NCBI GenBank assembly: GCA_037179385.1
Contig: CM074179.1
Coordinates: forward strand, 75,877,719 to 75,941,718
Length of the DNA: 64,000 nt
Origin: Holothuria scabra
Taxonomy: Eukaryota > Echinodermata > Holothuroidea > Aspidochirotida > Holothuriidae
Direction: 5' to 3'
A program made the position numbers and the translations under genes. The notes beneath the pieces were generated by a model. That model was not told the DNA's origin. It ran no database searches and saw only the letters and a list, made by a program, of their open reading frames with translations. How positions within the stretch are numbered: the stretch's first letter is position 1; the number at the start of each line of letters is the position of its first letter. This document shows, one piece after another, positions 7,806 through 18,683 of the stretch.

Positions 7806-10800
7806 CTTTGTGACCTAGCCAGAAGTGCAAAATTTCCAAAATAGTCTATTCAATTCCCCCAATTCACAGGCAGATTAAGTGGAATTCGGCAGATGGGTTT
7901 AAGTCCCCTCAAAGTATAGCAGATTACATATGAGGGAAGGTTTATATTTGCTGCTGAAACTTAAGGCAGACAAATCTTTACTAATTGCACTTTTCTAGGC
8001 CATCACATCCATTTAGGTCCTTGTACTACAATCGCCGCCCAAACAAATGAAACAATATCCCTCCAAACCAGGTAACCTTTAAGTAAACCATTATTGGTGA
8101 ACCAGTATCGTAGTGTCTCGTAGGGATGTAAAATAGCGCCACTACCCTAATCAACATTTTATGAGCAGTTCAAAAGGTTTGTAGGCAAATAAATATGAAA
8201 GACATTCCTGAAGATGGCAAATTTAAATATCCTGCGGTATTCTCCGTTTCCAATCGCCTCCTTTTCCCCGGCGAGAAAGAAAAAAAACTAAAATATTCCT
8301 GAATCGGTCGTAGCTCTGAATAATCGGTCGTAGCTCACCATGCATTTTTGAAAAAAAAAATTCTGCGCATCGAGATTTCAATCTCACACTGTACATTTCA
8401 TTCAAAATTATCATTCCAGGAGAATAACTATTGCCCGGTTTCCATGCCAGGGCAAGTAAAAAAATGCATTTCAAGTTCTCTCTTGCTTGAAATTGCTCGA
8501 CTGAGCAAGTGCTATTTGTGATCTCGAAAATGAGTTTGAGAACGTCGCAAAACATTCAAAAATCTGGAGGACGCATTTGGTATAAAAGTTGAAAAGTTGT
8601 CCCGTTTTGACGTATTACTATCCAGTGCGTAACCTGCGTGTGTCTTGCGGTACCAGCCATCGCATAAATCGATCGTTTATTACCTGTACTGTATCTACTG
8701 TCTTCTGGTTTGCTACTCATCTAAGGTATAACTTACAATGCCTACTTCAATGGCAGCGTTAAATCTAGGACAGAGACTCTGAATGCTTGATAAAATCATG
8801 GGCCCTGCCAGATAATAAGGATTTTTATTTTTTTTTAAATCGTCATAGAATCGCTTCAAGCACTACATTGTACTCATGATCGGTGTTTTCTAAAAGCAAA
8901 CAAGTCTAGCTTTCATACCATATCATTCACATATTCGTTTAATGTATGAGTAACTTTTAATTATAAATTGAAAAACAAAATCAAAAAAGTTTCTATCACT
9001 GTGTATCTTAATAGTTATGTCCTGGTCCTCTCAGACTGATACAAGATATGCCAATATGACATACTGCTATCCGACTGTCTCTGTCAGAAAATATCGCGCT
9101 TTCTCAATGGTTAAACAACTGATGATGTTCCGTGAAATCTATAAAAATAGGACAAAGGGGGTGTCAGGCTATTGAAAATGCTTGTTTCGTACTAGCTGTT
9201 CATTTTCTGCTGCATCGCTGCCACGCGCCGATTCGACCTAAGAATTAATTGCCTAAGACGTAGCTGGTGAACAGTTTTTTAAAAATAGCTGGAATCATGA
9301 ATGGTGCATGGGGGTAGCCGTTTAGCGTTTCGGTGCATGAAAAATCACAATTTTTTTGGTCAGCTATCCACGAAAACAATATGAATGTCAATTTATAATA
9401 TATCCCTTGATGTATGCGATAACAATAGCCATGTCTGAAACGTGACCTCGCGATTAGCTGTGCACTCAAGTATGACACATTGACTTGACTCATTCATACG
9501 TACATACATGCATTACATACTGCTGTATGAAACTCAAAACAAACAATTGCGAACCTATGCACACTGCCCAGAATATTTTATGCATTCTTGAAAACAGTTT
9601 TGTCGAGATGATTATGTACATCAATCTTGGCTCGTGCAGGCTTTAGAGATTGGCAGTTTAAATTAAAAGCATGACAATCATGTTGCTACCTATTATATAC
9701 CGTGACCAGCCTCAATCAGCCTTGATTAAAATTTTGCCTACTTCTTGACTGTACTCATTTTTCTAAGTACACGGGAATAAATTATTATTTTCTACCTTCA
9801 GCTAAAATTTACGTAACATTCAATGTTTACTGTTGTTACTCTGAAAACTAATATTTCCCTGATAAATAAATAAAGACATGAAGACTGGAAGACATAATGC
9901 TTTATACATTATAATGATTTGAAACATAAATTATGCTGTACAAATCAGTGAACGATTTATTCAATACAGTTATTCAATTATGCTTCAACCTTTTAATCTC
10001 AGTCAATTCAGTGAGGGCATACAGCATGTGAAAAATAATTTTGTGAACTTGTAACTGTATGAGACAATAAAAAAAAAAACAATATTCTGCCAGTTTGTAG
10101 GGGCAAGTGAACAATTGGAAGGGCAAGTGGATTTCAGTGACCGCTCGTCCTACTTTGTCAGTGATATTAAAAATTAATGTAGAGCAATGTATTTAATGAG
10201 GGCTGGAACAAAAGCCCCTGAAGTTTTTTTCATCCAGAAGATATAAGAAAAATATAAGTAATCACCTTTATGCACCTGAGAATGTTCCACCCCCGAAAAT
10301 GGTTTTCTCCGTAAAATTACAGTTAAGTCCCCCTTCCCTTTGAGAAGTGGGCCTACTTTGAGAGAGTCTGGCCTGGCCAGGTCTGATAAAAGTCATGATA
10401 TTGGCCTGGAACTCATGATGATACCTTGGGTACCATTCCACCATGACATCAGTGAACACGCCAAAACGAACCAACATTGAGACTTGAACGTTACATCCTG
10501 GGACAGCGCTATATTTTGGGACAAAAGAAAACTAAAAGAGTGTAATAAGGTTGGCTCCTTTAATTGCTAGCCAACGTTTAAGAACGCAGGCATATCAGGG
10601 ACCGCGGACCGAATTTTGAAGTCCGGCTATACAAAAGCCGCCCAATATGTTCATTTACATAATAGCAATGATGCAAGGCGCCCCGACATGAAAATGCGTA
10701 CGGCAGGATTTCGTGGTGCCTAAACTTCAGGCTTCAGACAACCCCTTGTCTCCACGGTCCTTGCATATGCAACATGGGACCATTGTCTTTCAAGGGCGTC

Positions 10801-12460
10801 TGCGCACATCCAGCTTTTCATCTCGATCAGCACCAAAATTTTTAAGTCTAAATTTTATATAGGTTTTTCCATTGACTTGAAGCTGCAATGCTGATACAGA
10901 CCTAACAGTACTGAAAGTTAACGAAATCCCGTCTACCCCATCCTCCTGTAAAATTAATAATGGGTTCAGTAAAATTTAAATTAATTTGAGGGTCAGCATA
11001 TTCCCTGGTTCCCTTCCCAAAGCAATGATAGCTTTTCATGTGCATGAAAAGCAGCAAGGCAGCTGAACTTCCCTGGTAAACTCCCTAACGTTTCCAAACG
11101 AAATGGATATTTGCTCAACTGCACATACCAGTTAACTAAATTTTTTTTCATAAATTTATTACAATTCACTGTCTGTCCGAATTTACATCAAAAAAGCAAT
11201 CTTTGCTTACTGCATTGTAAACAGTTAATCTTTTCCCACCGTAATTTCAACAAATATTTCCCATTTACAGTGATACACGTTCACGACCACAACACAAGAC
11301 ATTCGAGAAACCTCTCAACCCACCATGTGTTAATGTTCTGTCAAAGGTTCTGAAAAAGTTAACTTGTAAAAGCGTCTTCTTTATAAAATAAGCTTCCTAA
11401 CGAAGTCCAACGCTGTTAATGGCTTTCCTGTTTGAAAAACAGGTTTTTCAAGCACTACATAGAAAGGCGCTAATCAAAAATCAGTTCTTGTGTAATCTAA
11501 TTTACTTACGTTCTCAGTATATCGCTTTATAACTGTTCTTTTTTCTCCGTTTTGTATTTCAGGGAGTGCCCTTTTCATAAACATAAGAAAGCTTTTTAGA
11601 TTACTTCCTGTCGTAACTTTCAACATTCAACTTATTTGTGACTGCTAGTATTGTATATTATTATTGCTTTGTAACAACGAAACAAATAAATGAAAAAAAA
11701 AAGGAAATTAATTTAACAACAAAATGTCGACTAACATCACTAATGATCTACTTAGGCCGTTATGGGCTAGAAAATTGTTTGCACTTTGACTTGTTTGCCA
11801 TTGGATGCGTATAATTATTTGTATTTGAATACAAGCTAAATACTGAAGAATTTTTGCGGGAAAGGCTCCGAAATTACGTTTAGTCGATTCTGAATCTTGG
11901 GTGCAAAATGAAGTCTCCAAGTTCCACAAACGAATAATAACAAAGATAATTACATGACTTAAATGCCTCATTGAAACCTATATACTTGTAAAATACATGT
12001 GACTTGTTTAAATGCAAGGATAAAATAAAAGACCTGACAACAATGTAGAGCTGTTACCCAAAATGTGAAACAATATTTAAACAGCACTACATACTTTCAT
12101 TGTTTGACAGACATATGAATTAATTCAACAACAGATGGATATAGTCAAAAGGAGCACCATATGAAAGTAAGAAAGAAAGACTCATTCTGAACAGAACATG
12201 GTGACTTACGGTCCATTCAAGCCTGAGCCCTCCCTCACATGAAGAATACCCCCTCATCCCATGATTCGACTGAAGTGTGTGGATTTAAAATTTGAAGTTG
12301 ATATTTTTTCCAGTAGAAAAGAATTTGTGTTTCCAGATGACGCTTTCTTTTCTTTCCTTGTGTTGTACGATCAATGTGTAATTCCAGTATAAGGTAAGTT
12401 ACTAAATCGTCACTTGTAGCTCATGATGAAGGATTCTTGTCAGCCCACTTCACTTTGTGA
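7806..12460. other. Gene-poor region, nothing recognised
   Basis: About 4.7 kb of AT-rich sequence. Short ORFs at 8223-8555 (-), 9245-9493 (-), 10268-10477 (-), 11111-11353 (+) and 11708-11971 (-) show no motifs I recognise. A short tandem of TCGGTCGTAGCTC occurs at about 8304-8338. No RNA gene or convincing exon was seen. Confidence 0.6.
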
Positions 12461-13412
12461 CAGCGTTGTAATTGAGTCACTTGATGTTGAGTCACAAGTC
12501 ACCTCGAGTCACAAGGTGTCGACTCTCAAGTCACGTGGAGTCTTTAGCAATTCTAGTCCAGTCGAGTTATGTCGAGTCTTCCCTCAGCTCGCGTCGAGTC
12601 ACCTCGAGTCTTTGGAAAGCTTCGAGTCGCCTCAAATCACAAAGTGTCGAGTCTCGAGTCACGTCAAGTCTTTAGCAATTCTAGTCGAATCGAGTCACTT
12701 GGAGTCTTTCGAAAGCTTCGAGTGGTCTTGTGACTCAAGTCACCTCAGTCAGAATATGTTTATTTTCTTTGAGTCACTCCAAGTCACCTGATCTCTTACA
12801 TGTTGAGTTAACTTGAGTCCATGGTGTGGTAGGTTGATCTTTTGTAAATGCAGTCCATACCTTAGTGAATGTACACTTTTGTTGGGGGACGGAGGCATAA
12901 GCGCACGGGGGTAATTTTCTATGAGGGCGCAAGAGCATGATTTGCCCGAATTATGTCACCGTTTATCATGTTTTGCTCATGTTTTGCACGAATAGACCAA
13001 CTGCTTTCACCCGAATTGGGAGGACGAGTGCTCCCTTCCACCCCCGCCATGTACGCCTATGGAGGAGGGGCGGGGGGGGGGGGGGGAGTTATGAAGGGGA
13101 TGTCCACACTTGTACTTTCAAGTGAAATTTGATTTAACAACCCCAAATGTGAAGATTGGAATACACATATTATCTATACGTTAGTACTATATTATTCTTT
13201 CTGCACATTGAGCAGACTTCTGTGACTCGAGTCATGTTGAGTCTTTTAAATTTTATTTAATGGTGACTCGAGTCACGTCGAGTCTTTGGCAAGTGGTGAC
13301 TCGAGTCGAGTCGAGTCCCGTGAGTTTGGGACTCGAGTCAGACACGAGTCAAGGAAATCGTGACTCGAGTCAGACTCGAGTCACATCTTTGACTCGAGTG
13401 ATTACAACACTG
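12461..13412. mobile_element. Non-autonomous hAT-type transposon rich in GAGTCA/TGACTC
   Basis: The element begins CAGCGTTGTAAT and ends ATTACAACACTG, inverted ends with one mismatch. Both sides carry the 8-bp target duplication CTTTGTGA (12453-12460 and 13413-13420). CAG...CTG ends and an 8-bp duplication are typical of hAT transposons. The 952 bp encode no transposase. Both arms (about 12470-12820 and 13200-13400) contain many GAGTC and TGACTCGAGTCA words, often palindromic. A G-run lies at about 13071-13086. Confidence 0.85.
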
Positions 13413-13439
13413 CTTTGTGATACATTTTGACGTAATAAT

Positions 13440-13945
13440 TTCGAGCCTGGAGGAGACAATCAGCTTCCTGCCAGTCCGGCGTTTGGAGTTGGGGAGGGTA
13501 GAGTCAGATTTTCCCGAGGTGCGGGAACTGCAATCTGTGATGGCTGATCAGTGTCAGCTCGTTGGCATGACCATACCGTTTGTTGTGTAGTTTTGATGGC
13601 CGTCCCTTGAGGACCAGGGGAAAGTAAACAAGAACCTCCTGACCCGCATTAAAAGATGGACCTTTTGATTTAGTACAATATGCGCAACCTCTTCTTTTGT
13701 TCCTGTGATTGCCTTACATACTCCCTAGCAACTGATCTAAACACCTCTAGTTTTTGCATGACTTAAGTCAACTGTGCCTTAACATCCTGACTCATATGAT
13801 CTTGAGATATAAGGCTGACATCGAAAGGGCCACGCATTTCTTTTTCAAAAAAAAGAGAGAGTAGCTAGTGAGAAAACTGTGTAGAATTAGTGGCAGGAGA
13901 CATACGATATGCAATCAAGACACCTGTCAGCATGCTTGGCCATAG
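13440..13945 (-). pseudogene. Gypsy-type integrase C-terminal remnant
   Basis: Minus-strand conceptual translation shows MLTGVLIAYRMSPATNSTQF, the stretch after the integrase core in many Gypsy elements, then KEMRGPFDVSLIS. Further on comes NAGQEVLVYFPLVLKGRPSK, resembling the GD-x-VLVY-P...GRSSKL motif of the C-terminal domain. Stops and frame changes interrupt it. No LTR was identified nearby. Confidence 0.6.
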
Positions 13946-13954
13946 TTTATCATC

Positions 13955-14869
13955 AGCCAGCCAGTCAGTCAGTCAGTTAGTCAGATGGGGTTTAACGACA
14001 CGCCAACACGAATGTGTTATATAGTGTCAACAAATTAGACAAAATAACTATGTTGGGGTAAAACTACCTAAAAAAGGAAAAAAGTTAAATTAAAAGGATA
14101 GAACGGGGGTTCAATTTCTATTGAAAAGGTAGCAAAGCGGGAGTCATGTAAGAAGTTTCTATAAAGTTTACTTTCTTTGAGGAAGCCAAGAATAAGGGAA
14201 GAATCGGTTTGTTCAAACAATGTTTTTGGGTCGGGTGTTGTAGTATTTCTGGCGAATATGGGAGTATTCAAAAGAGTCAACGAGGATGTGACTGACGGTG
14301 AGGGCACAGTCACAAGGTATACAGTATGGTCTTTCATCCCCGTGAAGTAAATAGGCGTGGGTAAGGTAAGTGTACCCGATGCGGGCCCTAGTCAGGACTA
14401 AATTGTCCCTCCGTGTTCTGGGGACTCCATTTCCTCTTGTTCCTACCGTTGGTTTTCCTCGATACAATTTGTTTTCGGGAAAGGAGTCCCACAGTTCTTG
14501 CCATTTTGATTTCATCTCGTCATGACGCCGCGACCGCAACCCTGTTTGTGGCTTGGAACCGTAAGTATAGATTGCATTAACCTGATGTTATTTTTGCCTC
14601 ACCTTAAAGCTGGCACGGAACACAAGTTCATTTGCTGAGTTCTTCATATACTTCCTTAAACTAAGGTCAACAATTGGATCGTCTAACTTCCAAGGTGGCA
14701 TGGAGGGAAACAAAAACGGTGCCACAAGGTCAGGGTTGCTGCCTACTTGTGACAGCGTTTCCCCAACGCAAATAGCAAATGGTGGTGGTGGGGAGAGGGG
14801 GGGGGGCGGGGATAGCTGATGGCTTCCTCGCGTGCATGTCACCAAACTAATGGTTGAAAGTTGTCTCAA
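13955..14869 (-). mobile_element. I/Nimb-like LINE, 3' fragment
   Basis: On the minus strand the fragment carries the end of ORF2, then a 3' UTR with TCGTTAAACCCC, a word common at the 3' ends of invertebrate I-clade LINEs, and finishes in a GACT tandem tail (about 13955-13981). It is 5'-truncated and appears inserted next to, or into, the Gypsy integrase remnant. Confidence 0.65.
14213..14869 (-). pseudogene. I-clade LINE ORF2 C-terminus with collapsed RNase H
   Basis: Order on the minus strand: PPWKLDDPIVDLSLRKYMK (pre-RNase H segment), then IYTYGSK where RNase H normally has IYTDGSK, with the first catalytic Asp changed to Tyr. It then passes almost directly into WQELWDSFPENKL and TRARIGYTYLTHAYLL with the C-terminal CIPCDCALTVSHIL motif. 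Most of the RNase H domain between these parts is missing, and an in-frame TAA lies at about 14590. The protein is inactive. Confidence 0.65.
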
Positions 14870-15934
14870 GGGTTGGTTTGTGGATATCTCTCCTCAGTTT
14901 AATGGCAAACTGGAGTGACAACTTTTTTCATTTTAAATGGGGGGTGGTTCATTCGCTTCGATGTAGAGACTCTGCATTGGGGAGGTACGGAAAGCTCCCA
15001 AGCAGATCCTAAGACCTGTGTTATAATAGACTGCTTTGCTTGCATATACTGTTGGTGTGATAACAGATATCAGTGTTCAGACAAGTAGGTGGGGGCACAT
15101 GCCCGAATCGTTTATTTAAAAGAAGAAATATGGGCCTATTTATTTGAAAACGCTGTATATGGAAAAGCGGTCATTTCCCGTGTCTGGGGAGGTGTTTCGG
15201 CCAAAAAATTTCAGGTCACTCTAATTGTTGGTACTGTAACGCTCTGCTTAAAGGTAGTGTGACATGTTCGCAAAACGCCATGACTTCACTTGGCAGTTAG
15301 TGAGTGACCTTAAAAAATCGTTGGAATTATGTCAACATCTTTAACGGTTCTCAAGATGTACCACTTCAAAGTTTGAATGTTTCTTTAATAACTTGTTGCT
15401 GATTCAAAAATAAAGATGTGGAGTGTTTTATAGTTTTGACATTTCTTTGTTAACCCGATAGTAGTTATCTATTAATTACTCATCATACACATTATGGTTT
15501 GGTTATTGACGCTATGATTTTCAAGGACACAGATTAAAATTCCAAAAAAGAACCCTTGGGACAAACTGTTACAACTGCCAGTCCTTGTAGAGAAGATGTG
15601 TAAATAAAGTATGATATTAGCCATTTATGGCATTTCCCTCTCATGATAACCCAAAATTTGCATATTGAGCTCGTGTTTATCAATGATGAAGTACAGATCA
15701 GAAAATGTCCTGCAAAAAGGTCAAGTTTTGACGGATTTAGTTGGGAATTGTAGCTATTTTATTGCATTTCAATGTTTTTTACATCAAATTTTCAATTTTG
15801 TTATTTTCATGTCATACCACCTTTAAGTAAACTTCCGACATTGTTCAGCTCTTCACATAGTGCAGATCCGCGATCCACTACTGATTTTGAAGTTCATTTT
15901 GTGGGGATTGAGCTGGTGGAAATAACCACAAACT
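14870..15934. other. Intergenic, nothing recognised
   Basis: About 1 kb left of the BEL element. It is AT-rich, with no convincing ORF or RNA gene. Confidence 0.6.
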
Positions 15935-15939
15935 GTGCC
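15935..15939. repeat. BEL target-site duplication, left (GTGCC)
   Basis: GTGCC occurs immediately before the 5' LTR and again immediately after the 3' LTR (23736-23740). Confidence 0.95.
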
Positions 15940-16557
15940 TGTAGCGGCAACGATTCGGTACCCTGTTGTTTATATGTCATGCTCATATGTCATGTTATTG
16001 AATATGTATGAACTTATGAAGTGCACTTCAAGTTGAGGTCAAAGGTCATTGACGGGTTTCGCCTAAGCTTGTATTCAGGGTTTGTGACGGGTTTCCGCCC
16101 AATTCAGGGTTGCATGCTTTACAGTAGTGTATGTATTGAAGGGTGGGTCACTTGTCGAGGAGGGCTGGAGAGTACAAGACGTTGTGTTGACACAGTTGTA
16201 GACTGTACTGTACCGATACTGCGTGTTATTTTTAGGGCCCCTACGTATTCTTACCGTATTTTACTTCCTTACTGTGCTGTTTATAAAGGACATATCATCT
16301 ATAATTTGTGCCGTTTGAATCATCGCTTAATACACCAATCATCAAACGAGAACTTTGATCTCTTTTGCATTCTTTTGGAGGTTACTTGTCCTAGGCCATA
16401 ACCTTTGACACGGGAGTTCGAGTCACAACGATGCACTGCTGTCTTGTGGTAACTTACTGTGTGCGTTTCAAGTAAACATTCCTTCGCCATGGGGATTTGG
16501 GCAATTTGGCCTGGCCGGGACGTTCGGATAAAAATGTAGCAAGGTTTAAACGCTACA
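15940..16557 (+). repeat. BEL 5' LTR
   Basis: Starts TGTAGCG and ends CGCTACA, a 7-bp perfect terminal inversion. A TATA-like TTTATAAAGG at about 16280 is a plausible promoter. Small ORFs inside the LTR are not genes. Confidence 0.97.
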
Positions 16558-16673
16558 TTAGGTCTACAACTTCAATACTTAATTTGGAATTGTGGAACTT
16601 AGCCAGGCCTTGTGGCCTAACTTCTAAATTTTATCGTTAGCGTGGCCGGTGGCATTTCGTTAGTTGATTCAAT

Positions 16674-18302
16674 ATGGCGGACGACTCACCTCTAGTTCAG
16701 GATGTGGACACTCAAACAAGTGTTATTTTAGGAACGGGAGAGGACATTGCAGTCGATGTTTCCCAAGGATCAACGTTAGAGACCGTAAAACGGTCCTGTT
16801 ATGGACACAAAGGAATTTTGAAAAGACGCTTTAAAGAGCTGGAAGCTCTTATGATATCTCACTTCAATTACTTTGAGGTAAGCTATAGATTAAATCAGTT
16901 AGAAGAGACATACAAGTCGTACGTTAACAAGTACAAGGAGTACTGTGAGTTGCTCAGTCCTGGCAGTATTGAACTGGAAAACGTTCAGAAGGAGCTCAAG
17001 TTAGAGGAGCTTAATTGGGAGGAGTTCCGTGGACGTTGTAATCAATGGATGGAGGAATGTAAGACTCTCCAGCCCCCCTCGACAGTCAGTGTGGGCCCAG
17101 GCATGGCCACCCAGGATGCAGGCCTTGGCGAAGGAGAGGGCCCGAGACTTGGCAATGGCAGTCGACCACCTGCACCAGGTAGGGGTACTGATATTGAGGT
17201 TCCCCTTGGTCCCAGTGTTATGCAGGATGTCATGGATCAGAGAGAAGAATGTGGTTCTATTGGTTCTCGAGGTAGCCAGCGGTCAGATCTATCCGCATCG
17301 TCGGTTGCTAGGATGAAGGAGGCTAGGATACAGAGTGAATTAGCCCGGATGAAAGTAGCCCAGTTAGAGCAGTCACAGCAGTTAGATAGGGAAAGATTAG
17401 AGTGTGAAAGAAAAGCACAATTGTTTAAGGTCAAGTGTGAAAGTGAGCGAGCTGAAGCCGAAGCTAAAATGTGGGAAGCTGAAGTATTATCAGAGTTTAA
17501 AGATAGTAATCGCATTAGGCAGTCGTACATGGAATCCAAACCTAACGTTAAGGTTCATTTTGAGTCTGCGTCTGGGCCTGAACCAAAGTCTTCCACAGAA
17601 CAGTGGCAACCAAATATTAGCGCTCCTGTATGGAATCCTGTTAATCAACCCTTCAAGGCTACAACGACAGAAGGTGTACCAAAAACAGGGCTCAGCGAGC
17701 CTATGGTAAAGCATAATGTAGGCCTAGGCCTAGATACAAATGCTAATTATGTGTTTGGAAGTATGTTACATTCACTTCACATGCCAAAACCTGATATTCT
17801 CACATCTGATGGTAATCCATCATGTTATTGGAATTTTATGAATAGCTTTGAAACTAATGTTGAGGCTAAGGTCCAGAATGATAGATTGAGATTGACATAT
17901 CTTATACAGTTTTGTAGAGGTAAAGCCAGAGACAGCATTGAGGATTGTGTACTTATTAGATCAGGGTCTGGTTATAAGGCAGCCAAAGGTATTTTGGCTC
18001 AACAGTTTGGGCAGAATCACCAGGTTACTCAAGCCTTACTTGAAAGGGTGTTTGAGAGAGAGCAAATTAAGCCAAATGACGGGAAGGCATTATGGGATTT
18101 GGCCCGCCAAATGCGAAAGTGCCAAATAACGTTCAAAGAATTGGGCCAAACGGCTAATTTGGATTGTTCAGATACCTTGTTGAAGGTACAAAGACTACTT
18201 CCCCTGTTTTTACAATCTCAGTGGGCTAAGAAAGCATTTCGTCTTTTGAATGAAGGTGTACAACCCCAGTTTTCTCACATGACGGAATATATTGAGCAGT
18301 AG
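16674..18302 (+). pseudogene. gag: BEL Gag, N-terminal and capsid part (ends at in-frame TAG)
   Basis: ATG at 16674 follows a 116-base leader and opens 542 codons. The N-terminal half includes LKRRFKELEALM and helical segments. Then come a Pro/Gly-rich linker and a long coiled coil of the MKEARIQSELARMKVAQLEQ type (about 17310-17480). A capsid-like block contains FCRGKARDSIEDC and GILAQQFG, motifs typical of BEL Gags and related capsids. The frame stops at TAG 18300-18302 after EYIEQ and continues open in the same frame to 18683 with the zinc knuckles. The stop is therefore probably a CAG-to-TAG change, or less likely a readthrough site. Confidence 0.9.
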
Positions 18303-18683
18303 GCGCAAGTGGCTAATAATGTGTATGGTCAAAATATTGGTAAAGGCAAACTCAAAGGGTATGAGAAATTGCCTCAAGGTCAAATGTCAAAGTCTTCATC
18401 CAAGTCTACCCAGCAAAGGGGACTTGCACTGTCTACAAGTACAAGCACACAATCTGAAAGTGCCAAAGGGTCACAAGTTAATTGTTCATTGTGTAATGGC
18501 TCGCATGGTTTATCCCAGTGTGGTCAGTTCAAAGGGAAGTCAGTGCAGGAAAGAGTCAACTTTGTAAGACAGAAGTCATTGTGTATTAATTGCTTGTTGC
18601 CTAATCACTTTGCCAAAGGTTGTATGCAATCTGCGAATTGCAAGGTAGATGATTGTAACAGGAAACATAATACTTCATTTTAA
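18303..18683 (+). pseudogene. gag: BEL Gag C-terminus with zinc knuckles
   Basis: This continues the gag frame directly after the TAG. Two CCHC-like knuckles are visible, CSLCNGSHGLSQC and CINCLLPNHFAKGC, followed by a third Cys/His cluster (CKVDDCNRKHN), the usual end of BEL Gag. The frame ends at 18681-18683. The pol frame lies one base out of register and overlaps it from 18649. Confidence 0.88.

Noticed and set aside
8223..8555. 110-codon minus-strand ORF
   Set aside because: No motif, neighbours or splice signals to support it.
16021..16401. 126-codon ORF and its duplicate at 23199
   Set aside because: They lie wholly inside the two BEL LTRs.
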